Positions 44,310 to 55,714 of a DNA stretch of 64,000 nucleotides are shown here, piece after piece (the first letter of the stretch is position 1; every line of letters starts with the position of its first letter). A program made the position numbers and the translations under genes. Below the pieces are notes generated by a model, which was given only the letters and a program-made list of their open reading frames with translations, made no database searches and had not been told where the DNA came from. Source of the stretch: Limnephilus marmoratus (Eukaryota > Arthropoda > Insecta > Trichoptera > Limnephilidae); assembly GCA_917880885.1 (NCBI GenBank), contig OU862922.1, positions 21,452,627 to 21,516,626 of the forward strand. The letters run 5' to 3'.

Positions 44310-44515
44310 GGTACCGCACAAGAGTCCCAATTGCTCCCAACCGTCCGGGCCCAGTGATATGGCCTCTCACGAATTGGGGTATTATGTGAGGCTGAATGTA
44401 GTAGGGATAGGAAGTAGATGTGGGAGTTTGATGGCTAAAGCCATTTCAAGCAACGTTTCAATTGTAAATAGTGATCTTAAAGCATGACGATACTGAGAGT
44501 ATCTCTCACTCTCAG
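44310..44515 (-). repeat. SINE B, diverged 3' half
   Basis: In sense, the end GGGACTCTTGTGCGGTACC and the AATTGGGGTATTATGTGAGGC (plus) block match SINE B, then GATGGCTAAAGCCATTTCAA. The head is missing. Confidence 0.8.
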
Positions 44516-45063
44516 CTTATGTTCACTTGATCGTACCATGTCGTCCCCGACTTATTCTACCATTTCCATTCCTGTCCTATGTTCTTCTTGTTTTGAGCTG
44601 AAATAAAAATTCTATTCAGTTTATAAGGGATGATTTTTGAGAAATAATTTTGACCTAAAACCGTGTTGTCGTCAATGGAACGACTTTACGGCTCCCTTGT
44701 GAAATCGCAGCAAAAATGTTCTTAGTTTTTTTTTTATTCATTGCTTCGAATGGTTACATCATTTGTGGATTTTTCGACGCCAATGCTAGACTCATGCCCG
44801 TATTATGGTGGTCGATATGGTGATCGTATAATAAATATAAGTAATTGATTTCTATTATAAAACATTGCTCTTATCTAAAACTATTTTCTTCCAGAAAAAC
44901 GATTAAGAGGGAATAACCAAACAAAACAGGAAATATGTCATTTTTAATAAAATTTTAGCCGTATTAACTCTTCCACAAAAAAGTATAAATTGGTTTGGAA
45001 AGATTTTTCTTTTATCTGGTAAAATTATGTTTTAAATTATGAGAAAATGTGTTTATTTTTAGC

Positions 45064-45732
45064 ATAATTTATTTATTTGATGCAATATATTTACATTTTA
45101 TACACAATTCAATGATGTTGGCCTCACTGGATGGTTTACCCGTGCTGAGGCCTCCAATGGTTAATAAGGTTATACCGTAGGTCGTTGGCAGATTTGTTAA
45201 ATTTTCAAACAAAATTTTGTATTATACAACACACATTTCAAATTGTATAATCATGCCGTAAAATAAATCAATAAATTATCTGGGAAAGCTATGTTCCAGA
45301 ATTTTAATTTTAGTTTAAATAAAATCATTAAAAAAAAGATCCACGCACGTGTTTTGCGACGAAAATACTTCAGTTTGTCTATTTTTACGGTCTTACAAAC
45401 TAATTTATTAAAGATTTTTTTAACATTCTTATTTTGCTTAGACATTATTGAAAAATTATCTCAGATACTTACGATAAAAAAATAATTACAAAAAGTACAT
45501 AATTTTAATAGTTTTATCATCACGCCTTTCACCATATTTGGATGTACCTAGGTATAAATTAAAGCAAATTTTGAATGAAATAAAATCGATACATAGTTAT
45601 AATTTTAAAAAGCTGGTACGTAGAATAATTAATCTTTCTCATTGGAACCGCCCTATACGATTATTTATAAGAGCATCTTTCGACGAAATTTGAATTCTCG
45701 GCCGCTGGCTGGTTAAAAGCCCTTATTGATAT
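45064..45732 (-). mobile_element. Repeat H, copy 2, joined to a LINE-type 3' hairpin
   Basis: Minus-strand repeat H (45732-45165) continues without break into the hairpin GGCCTCA...TGAGGCC (45120-45126 and 45146-45152) and the TGTAAATATATTGCATC-AATAAATAAATT tail (45064-45100). This is the evidence that H is the 3' portion of a LINE-like element. The 64-codon minus frame 45251-45445 is not conserved as protein in the other copies. Confidence 0.7.
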
Positions 45733-46136
45733 TCATATACTTTTTAAATACTGAATAATTTCATCGATTTCCCTCAAATGTTAGATAAACAGTAAGTAAT
45801 GTTATAAATATCTGTTTCCACCATCTTTTCCACTGTTGCAATCATAACACTAACTATTCATATCACTCACCACTAGCGCGATTTAATCGAACTGTCAATA
45901 CTCAATACAATATATTACACAGACCTTTTCGAAATACATATTCATAACCTCTCCATCCAGCATCAACGTAAAAATAACTAGCTGCGAAAGTAACCGATAC
46001 CCACGTAGTTATATATTTATGTTTGTAACATGATAAGTATTTATTGTACAGATAATTACGTATTATTTATACTGATATGATCTCGATTTGTATTAATCTT
46101 TGCAAAAACCCTACAGGCGTTCTACAAATACATTAA

Positions 46137-46379
46137 GGGGGTTTTTCACCATCCTCCCAATAGCTTATCCATACACATAATGAATATTTTGGATTAATTC
46201 TACAGGATTTATTTATTTAAAAAGTCTGAGTTTACTATTCGGTACTTGAACCTATGAACAATGGCTACATATAGGATAAATTAGCCGAAGTTTTTTCCTA
46301 TTGCTAGTATTTATTTGTTTTTTTATTAATATTCGTTATGTGTATGGATAAACTATTGGGAGGATGGTGAGAAACCCCC
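46137..46379. mobile_element. 243-bp MITE, copy 2
   Basis: Same length as 12514-12756 with about two substitutions. TAA on both sides (46134-46136, 46380-46382). Confidence 0.88.
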
Positions 46380-46646
46380 TAAATGTCATGTTAATCTATT
46401 ATTTATTTATTAATTAATCTTGTTAGCTCATATCGTTGTACGTAACATTATAATAATTTGAGAAACATGTGTTAATTACCAATTTTTGGCGAACATATTA
46501 AAACTCTAAACATTATTAATTTAATTGTATTAAATCACTAACAAAACATCAATATTTGAGATGGACATACTTTCTTGAATAATTTTTTAAATTTAAATAT
46601 AAACAAAAATAAATTGAATATTAAAATCTGAGTAATTTTAATCGGA

Positions 46647-47175
46647 TTTTTTTTAAAGGTGCCGGTAACCCGGGCGTTTATTAAAATCAATAGTTATTTA
46701 CATATATCTGCGCTACCCGACTCACTAGATAATATCTGTTCTGAGCCGGTTAGCAGTATCTATCATTACATAATATATCAATAAAGATTAAAGCAAAAAA
46801 AAAATACAGAATATAATAAATAAAAATACAAAAGATTACCTACATAAAAATAATCTATATATAAAATATTACAAGCATATATGAATTAATTGAACATTTT
46901 TTAGTGTGAAAGTTTTTATTTTATTTTAATATGTGTTTAAATAACAATATACAACATATAAAAAATTAACACGGTCGGTTTGCAAGTCACTTATTAATGC
47001 AATTCCTTTTTTTGATCATTAACCACGTATTAAAGCTTTTATATGTACGTTTTCTGTTGGTTTGTGTTATGTGTTGTGTTTCTTTTAAGAAAATGTTGAA
47101 TATGGAAGGTGCGAGGTAAGATTCATGTTTTTTAGCAAGAGGATTTCATTTTTGGCGCTTGTAAATGATTGTTAC
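46647..47175 (-). mobile_element. CR1/Jockey-like LINE 3' end, copy 2
   Basis: Collinear with copy 1 from the poly-A (T-run 46647-46654) through the end motif, the hairpin (46712-46754) and the untranslated region into the AKKHES-like coding end, stopping at 47175. Shorter 5' truncation point than copy 1. Confidence 0.88.
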
Positions 47176-47194
47176 TTGTAAATTGTGTTATAAA

Positions 47195-47290
47195 GTTGAA
47201 GACAAAGATAATACTAATGAATTTAATGAAACGTGAAACAGAACAAGACACAGAAAAAAAAAGTATCGGTCGCAACTGGGAATCTTGGCC
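47195..47290 (-). repeat. SINE C fragment
   Basis: Minus: ATTCCCAGTTGCGACCGATAC followed by the TTTTTCTGTGTCTTGTTC and TTTCACGTTTC tail, as at 7560-7640. Most of the head is missing. Confidence 0.7.
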
Positions 47291-47312
47291 ATTGGGACCG
47301 GACTATTTTACA

Positions 47313-48180
47313 TTTTTATTTAATTTATTTATTTATTTAACGCCCAATGGGCTTTTACATTTTGGTAGTACAAATGATTCATGACAGATTATTTAACATA
47401 TACAGAATAATAAAAATAAAATATGATAAAAAAGCACACAAGTCATAAAAATACAAAAATACAGCGATTTCATAGGTTTTCAGAAAAACAGATAGGTTTA
47501 GGAATAGTTTTGGAATAATAAGTTTTTTAAAAGATCAACAAATTTCGCCAAGTTTATGTCAAATATGTCAATATCACCTAAGTACTAATTTCCCATAGTG
47601 TGAAATCGTTGTATCGGAGAGTGGGCAATGTAGTTCCGCTTATGAATGCTACAGTAGAATAGTGTATTTTGTAGTGTAGTTACTGTCGGTATTCGTAAGT
47701 TTATGAGTTGCAGTAGTTCGCAAGAGTCAAATTTAGAGTTAAGTATTTTGAATAAAAATGTTAAGTCGTTTATTTTACGTCTGTCTTCTAGTGTGTGTAT
47801 TTTTAAAACATTTAATAATAAATTATATTTCAAGTCTTCTAGTGGGATATTTAATTTAAAATTTATAAAAAGCAGGAATTTTTTTTTGTATTCGCTCAAT
47901 GTTATTAATGTGAATTTTGTAAGATGGAGACCAAACTACCGAGTTATATTCCATTAGACTTCTAACTAGAGATACATATAATAATTTAATGACTTGTATG
48001 GAATTAAAGTTTTTGGTTGTTCTTAGTACGAAGCCTAGTGTTTTCATACCTTTGTTTACAATTTGGTGGATATGATTGGCGAAACTTAGTTTTTCATCCA
48101 AAATTATTCCAAGATCTCTCATTTCCGTGACTCTTTCTAAAGCTGTGTTATTGATGGAATAGATTGATATATCCTTCAAA
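47313..48180 (-). mobile_element. Jockey/CR1-type LINE 3' fragment
   Basis: Frame 48179-47870 contains VTEMRDLGIILDEKLSFANH, VNKGMKTLGFVLR, LYVSLVRSLMEYNSVVWSP and IERIQKK, textbook order for a LINE C-terminal region. A frameshift in the T-run near 47880 shifts the last ~95 residues (FLLFINFKLNIP through the LEDRRKINDLTFLFKILN block) to another frame. The 3' untranslated region ends in GCCCATTGGGC and an AATAAATAAATAAATT tail at 47313-47335. Confidence 0.9.
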
Positions 48181-48817
48181 GGTAATTAAAAAGTTTTTCC
48201 AAGAAAATTGAAAAACGAATTGATTTTCTTACATAATGCATTCGTGGAATCGAGCATTGCGAAAAAGATATATTGATAATATAACTATAACTCTCGCAAC
48301 GCTACTGCAAAAAGTAGAAACCTTGAGGACTTAGACTTAATTACATAATTGCGCTGTCAGTGTTTTAGTTAATTGACTAAATATTAATGGAAAAGTTTAG
48401 CAACCCTGAAGCTAACGAATGCATTATGAAGATAAACACCGCTGTGCGCACAAGTTAAACGCTTTTCTTTGTTTAGTTGTTTAGTATGTGGCCAGAAGCC
48501 ATTATCTCCGCGAGGATTGATAATAATTTATAATTGTAGGATAATTTTATCGCCACTCCGGCCACCAGCCACATGTACATAATTGACTTAAATAACAGGT
48601 TTCTTGCACAACGGCGCGACCTTATGCGGAAATCGGAATTATGACTTATTCCCGTTTTACATGGGACAATTTTATTTGCAATATTTGTTGACGCTTTCGA
48701 TTCTAATCTAACATAACCTCACTTCGGAGTATAGAGCAGAACTAACATATCGATCGCGGAAATTTGAAATGCTCTAAAGGAAAAAAAATGTTAATTACTT
48801 TGCAAATATATTTTTGG

Positions 48818-49089
48818 TGACATTTTGAATAAAATGAAAACGAATCACTTTGTATCAAATGTTTCGAAAAGTATATTTTCTTCGGGATAAGATTAATATT
48901 AAAAATAACAAAAGACAAACAAGTATAGACAAATAAGAACTAGACATAGAAACAGACAAAAAATATATGTTATTTTTAATATTAATCTTATCCTGATGTA
49001 GAAAACATACTTTACGAAACATGTTGACAATGTTGATTATATGGTGGTTTTTACAAAGTTATTTGTTTGCATTTTATTAAAAATGTTAA
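48818..49089. mobile_element. Foldback element, about 270 bp
   Basis: Arms of about 100 bp (48818-48910 and 48966-49085) pair with scattered mismatches. The best segment is GATAAGATTAATATTAAAAA with its complement, and TTTCG(A/T)AAAGTAT motifs lie further out. The 55-nt centre is A-rich. No coding. Confidence 0.8.
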
Positions 49090-49284
49090 TTGTTCAGCAG
49101 AGCGAAAATAAAGTTTATTTTATTTTTATTTTAATATCTCTTGTTTTGGTAGATCCGTAATAATTTATTTGTTATATAAAAGAACATTGAATACGTCTTT
49201 CAGAATACTTAACTTTTTTTGTAAATTTCTTTGATAATTTTAATTTTTCAGAAAAAAAAATATCTTAAAATGCACGTCGTAAAA

Positions 49285-49316
49285 GACGCACTTATTTTCC
49301 TGGAAATAAGTGCGTC
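49285..49316. repeat. 13-bp perfect hairpin
   Basis: GACGCACTTATTT (49285-49297) pairs with AAATAAGTGCGTC (49304-49316) over a 6-nt loop TCCTGG. Confidence 0.93.
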
Positions 49317-49436
49317 ATCAAATTCAAATCGAAAGAGAAAAAGACGGAGAAAAATTACGTATTTAACTCATTATTGGATTTACTGTCGTTTACAGCATTA
49401 ATTAGCACTATATAATTAATATAAGTATCTATCCAA

Positions 49437-49644
49437 TGTGACTGGACAACTCAGAATGAAATCAACTCAGAACCTCCTTTAAAAATTCATTAAGAGTGAT
49501 GAAAAAAAAAATCAAAAAATTTGTTAAATACTCGTAGGTTACGTTGGGTTAGGGTTATGGGTTAATTTAAAATATTTTTTCATATCTATTAATTTCTTTT
49601 AAAAGAGGTGTTGAATTGGCTTGATTCTGAGTTGGCATGGAACC
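49437..49644. mobile_element. MITE family J, copy 3
   Basis: GTGACTGGACAACTCAGAAT at the left and ATTCTGAGTTGGCATGGAAC at the right, inverted relative to 33601-33794. Confidence 0.8.
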
Positions 49645-49654
49645 GAAACCCAAT

Positions 49655-49770
49655 TTTTTTTATAGTTGTTATGTGGTTAACCGCACAAGAGTTCCAAATG
49701 GCGGGAGCCAGTGAGACTATGGCAAACCACACCCAACTGGTGTAAATTGTGTGGCTGAAGGGGGTGGGGA
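49655..49770 (-). repeat. SINE B-related fragment
   Basis: CCGCACAAGAGTTCCAA, GGAGCCAGTGAGACTATGGC and GTGTGGCTGAAGG follow SINE B order but at lower identity. Confidence 0.7.
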
Positions 49771-49889
49771 AAGGAAACAAATGGGAGAAAGAAGAGCATA
49801 TGTTGTATTCAAAATTGTCACTCAAAAATCCTAAAGTTCTCTTAAAAATTCTATGCTGGATGCTATGCCTCCGCTCCTACTAAATAGGC

Positions 49890-50134
49890 AGGCATTGTTT
49901 TTTTCTCTTATTGGTTTTTGAAAAATCTGCGTAATGATCTGTATATATTCTAGGTAGAATGAGCAGCAAATAAAATATTGCTACGTCATCATGAAATTTC
50001 AAATCAATTAAAGAAGAAGCTAAGGAGCTCTTGAATGTCATTTTAAGATACAACCAACTTTGTTTAAAATATGTAATTGATTTCGAAAAAACGCTGCTGA
50101 TTTCTCGGGCGAAGCCGGATAGGAAAACCACTAG
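49890..50134 (+). mobile_element. Helitron-like 3' end
   Basis: Ends TCGGGCGAAGCCGGATAGG...ACCA-CTAG directly before T. The left boundary is not clear. It is a different family from the GGCCGGGT Helitrons. Confidence 0.5.
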
Positions 50135-50795
50135 TTATTTATAAATTGGTAAACATTATGTCACGTAATATTGACATGGAATTATTCGTATATTGATGTG
50201 CATAAAATAACAATATTTGTATATGCATAAAATACAGATCACATTTATGTAATACGGAGATGCATTATTTAGCATTAACTTATGGAAATACACCTACATA
50301 AGGAGAACTTGGCCTTGACTGTAGGAAGATTTTATCTGACGTACCTACTGCCACAGATACTAAAACAATCATTATAAATTATAAAATAATTTTTTTTGTA
50401 ATATTTATTAACCCATCTGCTTGTTTAGGAATAAATACATCCCAAAACACGTAATCGCGTTATACTTTCATAAGACGAAAAACGTCCCGAGCGACCTTAC
50501 ATTTTAAAAGCTATATATCTCTCTTTCTCTCATGCAAACATATGTATTTTTCTTTTAACAAGAAAGAGAACGAAATAATGCTTCTTATTGTCTTTGAAAT
50601 ATGAAAGCTATCTTGCATAGATATTTTACAATCTCGATCCAAAGTGACGGTTTCAGAATTTAATCGCAAAATTGAAGCTTCCGGATTGTGAGGTGCGAAT
50701 ATATTTAACCAAGCAGACGGGTTAATGGCGTTTTAAAATGGATTTATTTTAATCCGCGGGTAGCGACTTCAAATCCAGGTAGGTACTTCATACAG

Positions 50796-51300
50796 TTAAG
50801 AGCCATTAACCAGCTGAAGAGAATTTAAATTTCGTCGAACGATGATATTGCAAATGCACTCTTACAACTGTACAGGGCGGTTCCGATGAGAAAGGTTAAT
50901 TATTCTCCCTACTGGCATTTTAACAAAATAACTCAATAGCGATTTTATTTCATTCAAAATTTGCTTTGATAAATACCTACATTCAAAAATGCTCAAACTC
51001 GTGGTGATGAAACTATTAAAATTATGTACTTTTTGTAATTATATTTGATCTTAAGTATTTATAATTTTTCAATAACGTCTAACCAAAATTAGAATTTAAT
51101 TATATTTTAAAATATATTAGTTTGTAAGACCGTAAATAAATAGACAAACTGAAGTATTTTTGTCACAAAACAAAGGCGCGGATCTTTTTTTATGATTTTA
51201 TTTGAACCAAAATAAAATTCTGAAAAGTAGCTTTTACAAATAATTTATTTTACTGCATATGATTTGAAATGCATGTTGTATAATACTTAACTTTTTTGAA
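50796..51300 (+). repeat. Repeat H, copy 3
   Basis: Collinear with copy 1 from TTAAGAGCCATTAACCAGC to AACTTTTTTGAAAATTT. It lacks the CAACGACCTA end and the hairpin. Confidence 0.75.
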
Positions 51301-51527
51301 AATTTAAAAACCAAACAGTTTTTTTCCATCACTGATCACTCGGCCGAGTAACCGGTCAAACCTTCACCCGACCCTTACTGTCCAATACATACAGATATTT
51401 TTGTGATTTAGGTTTAAAAACAATAAAAATAAAAGTGAACGGCGATGAAAATTCTATTTACATTTTTTACTCCAAATAATGTCAGGAATCACTGATTTAA
51501 GTAAGTCACCCTGTATAGTATTAAACT
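51301..51527. other. No gene recognised
   Basis: Short AT-rich spacer. Confidence 0.35.
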
Positions 51528-51745
51528 TGTGGCACGTTCCAGAGCCGAAGATACACTAAAAATCGTTCTGGTGTGAGACCAGTTCCAACATTGAAAAGTT
51601 GGTTGCTTGAAATTGCTTTATTGAACCCTAATAACCAGGTTCTTATCAACCTTCCCATTTTCCATCTCCTTCCCCTCCTTACTATTGTATGCCGTAGTCT
51701 CACTGGATTCAGACGGATGGGAACAGTTATGACTGACAGATATGA
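51528..51745 (+). repeat. SINE B body, headless
   Basis: TTGTGGCACGTTCCAGAGCC through the CTCCTTCCCCTCCTTACTAT block to GTCTCACTGGATTCAGACGG, with internal losses and no poly-A. Confidence 0.82.
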
Positions 51746-52211
51746 TTTGTGAAAAATTATATTTATGAAAAAATATTTGAATTTCGATGCCCAGAAAATT
51801 TACCTTCAGAATGAATCTGTTAGTAATCTTGAAAAATTACGACATCTATCAAAAATTTAAACAAAATTCCTTCAAAAAAACCTCGTTGAACCCTAGTTAC
51901 ACAAAGACATTGAGACACACCAACGAAATAATTATTTATAATACTGATCTAAACACGTTCTCACTTCATGTATAAATTACATGAATAATATTTAATGTCA
52001 CATTTTGCCAATTTTCAATCATGCTCGTTACCTATGCACAAGCAAATTATATTATATGTATATCAGATCATTTTTTTTACTAACAAATAAATTTAAAGAG
52101 AAATAATTACTTTTACGTTGTAGTTTTAATATTATTATAAAGAGAATCGAAATTTTTATGTTAGATAACATTGACGAAGATAGATAACGAAGTTTTTCTT
52201 ATTTTTTTCAG

Positions 52212-52260
52212 GTAAGCTTCTATTCCTGATTTTGTCCGTCTGTTGCGCTACGTTGGCGAA
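52212..52260 (+). CDS. Internal exon encoding a secretory signal peptide core
   Basis: The exon is preceded by a strong acceptor (TTCTTATTTTTTTCAG, ending 52211) and followed by a strong donor (GAA|GTAAGTAA at 52261). Only one frame is open across its 49 nt. It enters with two bases of a split codon and leaves with two bases of the next, and reads KLLFLILSVCCATLA: a basic residue, a hydrophobic core and an A-x-A-like cleavage zone, the anatomy of a signal peptide. In many insect cuticle and small secreted protein genes the first exon encodes only Met plus a few residues and the second carries the signal core. No start exon was found upstream. A possible downstream partner at 56222 is described in the findings. 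Base composition is clearly less AT-rich than the flanks. Function unknown. Confidence 0.6.
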
Positions 52261-52741
52261 GTAAGTAAAAAAATCCAATACGCCTACCTTATTTTGTAAA
52301 TTGCAATGTTTTGTTTATATGTATCACTTTAGCACATTTAAAGAGTTTAGAGAAATAAGAATTAAAAATGTTTTCTGTTAATTTAGGTTATTTGGATATA
52401 TTTACAAAATAATTTTCTGCTCAATGTATTTCATTGTAAAAAAAAAATTGTTGTTATCTTTTGCACTATTATCATCATTATTATTATGTATTGTTATGTT
52501 TTATCTATAGCATTAATTTATTTAAACAATAATATTTATTTAGGTATGTACCTGTGTACTTACCTCGAATGTTTTTGCTAGAAAGGTACATGCTTAAAAC
52601 TAACGAACTAAAATATACTGGTAGTTGGCGAAAATAACAATTATTATTTGTGTGGTTAAAACGTATAAAATCCACTCAGAATTAAAAGTTAAAACTTGCA
52701 AAATATCGTACATCGGTCCAATAACAATTAAAGGGATATTT

Positions 52742-52985
52742 AATTAAGTGAAAACAATATTAGCGAAACTCAATCGAAAATCTGCAGACAGAAAAATCAG
52801 AAAAAGATATTGGCATACATGGCAACAGCAGAATGTAAGCAGAAGGTCCTGGTTTCGAGTCCCAAAGTTGCCTATATTTTTTTCTGATGTTACTGTCTCC
52901 AGATTTTCGATAGAGTTTCGCTAATATTGTCTTCATTTAATTAAATATTACAATTTTTGGTTTTACTCATAAAGCTAAAAATAAA
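52742..52985. repeat. SINE E foldback with decayed tRNA-like head in the loop
   Basis: The left arm (AACAATATTAGCGAAACTCA, with ATCGAAAATCTGCAGACAG) is the inverse of the right arm (CTCCAGATTTTCGATAGAGT, with TTCGCTAATATTGTCTTCAT). Between them lies a T-arm-like AGGTCCTGGTTTCGAGTCC. The right side continues into the SINE E tail. Confidence 0.78.
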
Positions 52986-55043
52986 TGTAAATTAAATGGA
53001 AGATTGACTTGGGTAGGGAGATGTCTGACAAACTTAGTATATTGTTTTAATAACAAAAAAAAAATCAGCATAATTCATTTGGCATTTTCACTAGCATTTG
53101 GTTCCTTAGAACAGACAACCTGCCTAGCGTGGAACTAATATCGACCTAACAAGATATAACAGCACTTGTACACATTTAAAAAAAAAATAGTGAAATCGTT
53201 CCACAGCTAAAATCGTTCCACAGTTCAAAGATCCTTCACACAGCATCTCAGATGACATGACTTCGAAGTTAATGTAAAAAAATAAATTATTACGCAATTT
53301 TATTTCATTGTTATTTTTGCTACATAGATATATCCAACGTAATGTGATTAAAAATAAATAAAATAATAATATACATACTATGTACGCACGAGACATTCTT
53401 ATGTGTATTAATTTACCACAAACCGCATCAGGCGCCTCTGTGGCGACGTAAAATTTGCATGAATTGGAGAAATGTCTAGAATAAAATATGTTAAAAGCAA
53501 TAAACAACTATCATTGCCCTCTGTGGAGTAAAATCCAAGCATTTCCAACAAAATACAGGAGGACCGAGCTGTGTGTTTTAACTTTGTAGACTTAAATTTG
53601 CAGTCATCACGAAAACGTGGTTTGTGAAAATAATGTTCTTTAAAGGAATGTTTTTTTATTGATTGTGACCTTATAAAACTAAACATTAGGCGTGCAGAAA
53701 TTTTGGATAAATAGAAATCAGTCGATACGAAATTTTGTAAAATTTGCTAATTCTTGCTTGCAGTCCAATTACCAAAGACCAATTTTACATTGCAATTTGC
53801 CACTGAAACACTCAAAGACCAATTTTGTGTTGCAAATGGAAACACTCGTACCAACTTATATCGTAATGGAAAAATACTGAATTCGGTTGTCTGTGCATCC
53901 CATGTCACTTTAGTTCAATGAACTCAAATTTGCTGAACTGATTGCGTGAAGAATTCAGACAAGCGATAAAGAACCTTTCTTCTTACACAGTGTCCGGAAA
54001 TCCTGTGAATGTGAAAGTGAGAAAGCTGTTGAATTTCACATTTAGAGGATTTAGGGAATTTTTTTAAATTTTGAGCACTGTTTTCGAATTAATGGATTCG
54101 AATTGATTTTCTTCTGTCAAATTTGAAAAAAAAAGTTTGCTAGTGGGTTATGATCAGCTGTTAAAATCTTTTAAAAAACGTTGAAGCGTAGGCACTGATT
54201 AAACGATTTCGTTACCTATAAAATGTTTTAAAAAATAACATCGAAACAACATGGGAAAAGCTTTGCAAAAAAATAAAAATAAAAACGAAATGTTCAAATC
54301 GAAAAAAAAGCTTTTTTGGGTTCTCGTGAGGTTGATTCACAGGTTTCCCCGTTTTTACTGTAAGGTTCCGAACACCGTGTACAATATTGTAAAGAGTAAG
54401 TTATTTTAGCTGCCATTTGATTTTTTTTTTGTTGAATTTGATTTTTCAAGAATTTAGACGATAACGTGATTTTTCACGGGTCTGTGCTGGTAATAAATAA
54501 AGAAAAGTGTATTTCAGACTACTTTGCATTGTATTCGTATTGCGGTTAAATCACTAGCAGCACTGGTTTCATTTTTTTATTCTGATGAATCATCCGAGTC
54601 TCTTAGAAACTCTTTGTCTACTGGAAAGCTAGACGCCAGAATCAACCTGTTTTCTTCCTTATACATTTATATTCATTTTTATCATGTTTACTTCATAATA
54701 CGTAATTATTTCATAGATATAGAATGAACTTTACAGGCGGGATTATCGCCTGGCAGCCATTTCTACCAACCTGCCAGTTCATCTTCTCTTCTATCGATAT
54801 ATATATTTTTTATTAGCTTTTAACCTTTTCAGAACTGAATTAAAACTGGCAGTGGTAGGACAGTAGAACATATTTGTTGCCTTAAATTAATGTTTTTTTT
54901 TCAATATTTTATAAGAAAACTCTCTTTTATAACTTTTGAAGGTTTTTGTGTTTGTTTTGAAGGAAAAATAATTATTTGAAGATAATATTGTTAATTCTAA
55001 AATTTGTAATATGAGATTGACTATTATAACGGCTTGACAGAAG
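52986..55043. other. Mostly unassigned; SINE A remnant and a short direct repeat
   Basis: At 53225-53285 CCTTCACACAGCATCTCAGA and a following short A-run resemble the SINE A 3' end. At 53774-53849 AAAGACCAATTTT and GAAACACTC recur about 40 bp apart. The frames at 53124-53507 (127 codons) and 53408-53686, both minus, show no recognisable domain. Confidence 0.35.
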
Positions 55044-55225
55044 GTAGCAATAGCGAAATTGGTTAACGCGCATTCCCGGTTAGTCGAGAGGTCTGGGTTC
55101 GAATCCCAATTGCGACCATTGTCTTTTTTCTGTTTTCTGTTTCTTATTCTCTTTCATATTTTCGTTTATCTTCTTCTTCAATGAATTTTTATTTTCAATT
55201 GTTTAGAAGTTATTGCTATTTTCAT
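55044..55225 (+). repeat. SINE C, plus copy with tRNA-like head
   Basis: The head 55044-55116 has an acceptor GTAGCAA/TTGCGAC (6 of 7 pairs), an Asn-like D-arm (AATTGGTTAACGCG) and T-arm TGGGTTCGAATCCCA. The anticodon loop reads CCGGTTA and its stem does not pair, so it is not a functional tRNA. The tail TTCTTATTCTCTTTCATATT then TTCTTCTTCAATGAA follows. Confidence 0.75.
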
Positions 55226-55257
55226 TTGAATTAGGCATGTTTCACACAAAATGAAAA

Positions 55258-55714
55258 ATCTTTTTTTTTACAATAGTTCCACACAGGAGGCTCTGAGAAA
55301 ATTAATTCTCCTCAGGGGCTATGTAATCTTTGAGGATGCTGTGTGGAGGGTCTTTTCAGGAAAGGAGGGAGAGGAAGTTCTGGGAAGGAAAAGGGTATTA
55401 GGAGTGGGTAAGAATCTGGGGGTCAGTGTACACAGGAGTGACATGAATCCATCCCTCCCACTAAGGTGCAAGACGATGTTACGACGAGAGAGTACGGCTG
55501 GGAAAGTCAAAGGGACTCCCTTAACCATCCTCTCCCGATCCGGCCTGCCATGCAGCCGCCGCCAAGACACGGACAAACCAAACCCCATGAACCTGGGCAC
55601 CCCTGCTAAGTCACTAAACGTAGCGAATCAATTGGGGTGACCAATGGCAGAGGTGTTGGTTATCCAATAAACGGTTCCCGAGGCGGCGGTCCCCATACCC
55701 GCTTCACAAAATGA
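55258..55714 (-). repeat. SINE A, long form, full length
   Basis: At about 457 bp this is the most complete long copy: T-run 55258-55267, CCACACAGG end motif, pyrimidine block, the central block with ATGAATCCATCCCTCCC and CTCTCCCGATCCGGCC, then the CTAAGTCACTAAACGTAGCG and TTATCCAATAAACGGTTCCC 5' blocks. The 129-codon plus and 93-codon minus frames across it are by-products. Confidence 0.9.

Noticed and set aside
53124..53507. 127-codon minus frame
   Set aside because: AT-rich Phe/Leu-rich composition, no domain, overlaps another frame on the same strand.
55251..55640. 129-codon plus frame and 93-codon minus frame
   Set aside because: Both overlap SINE A on opposite strands. They are open by chance because the repeat is GC-rich.
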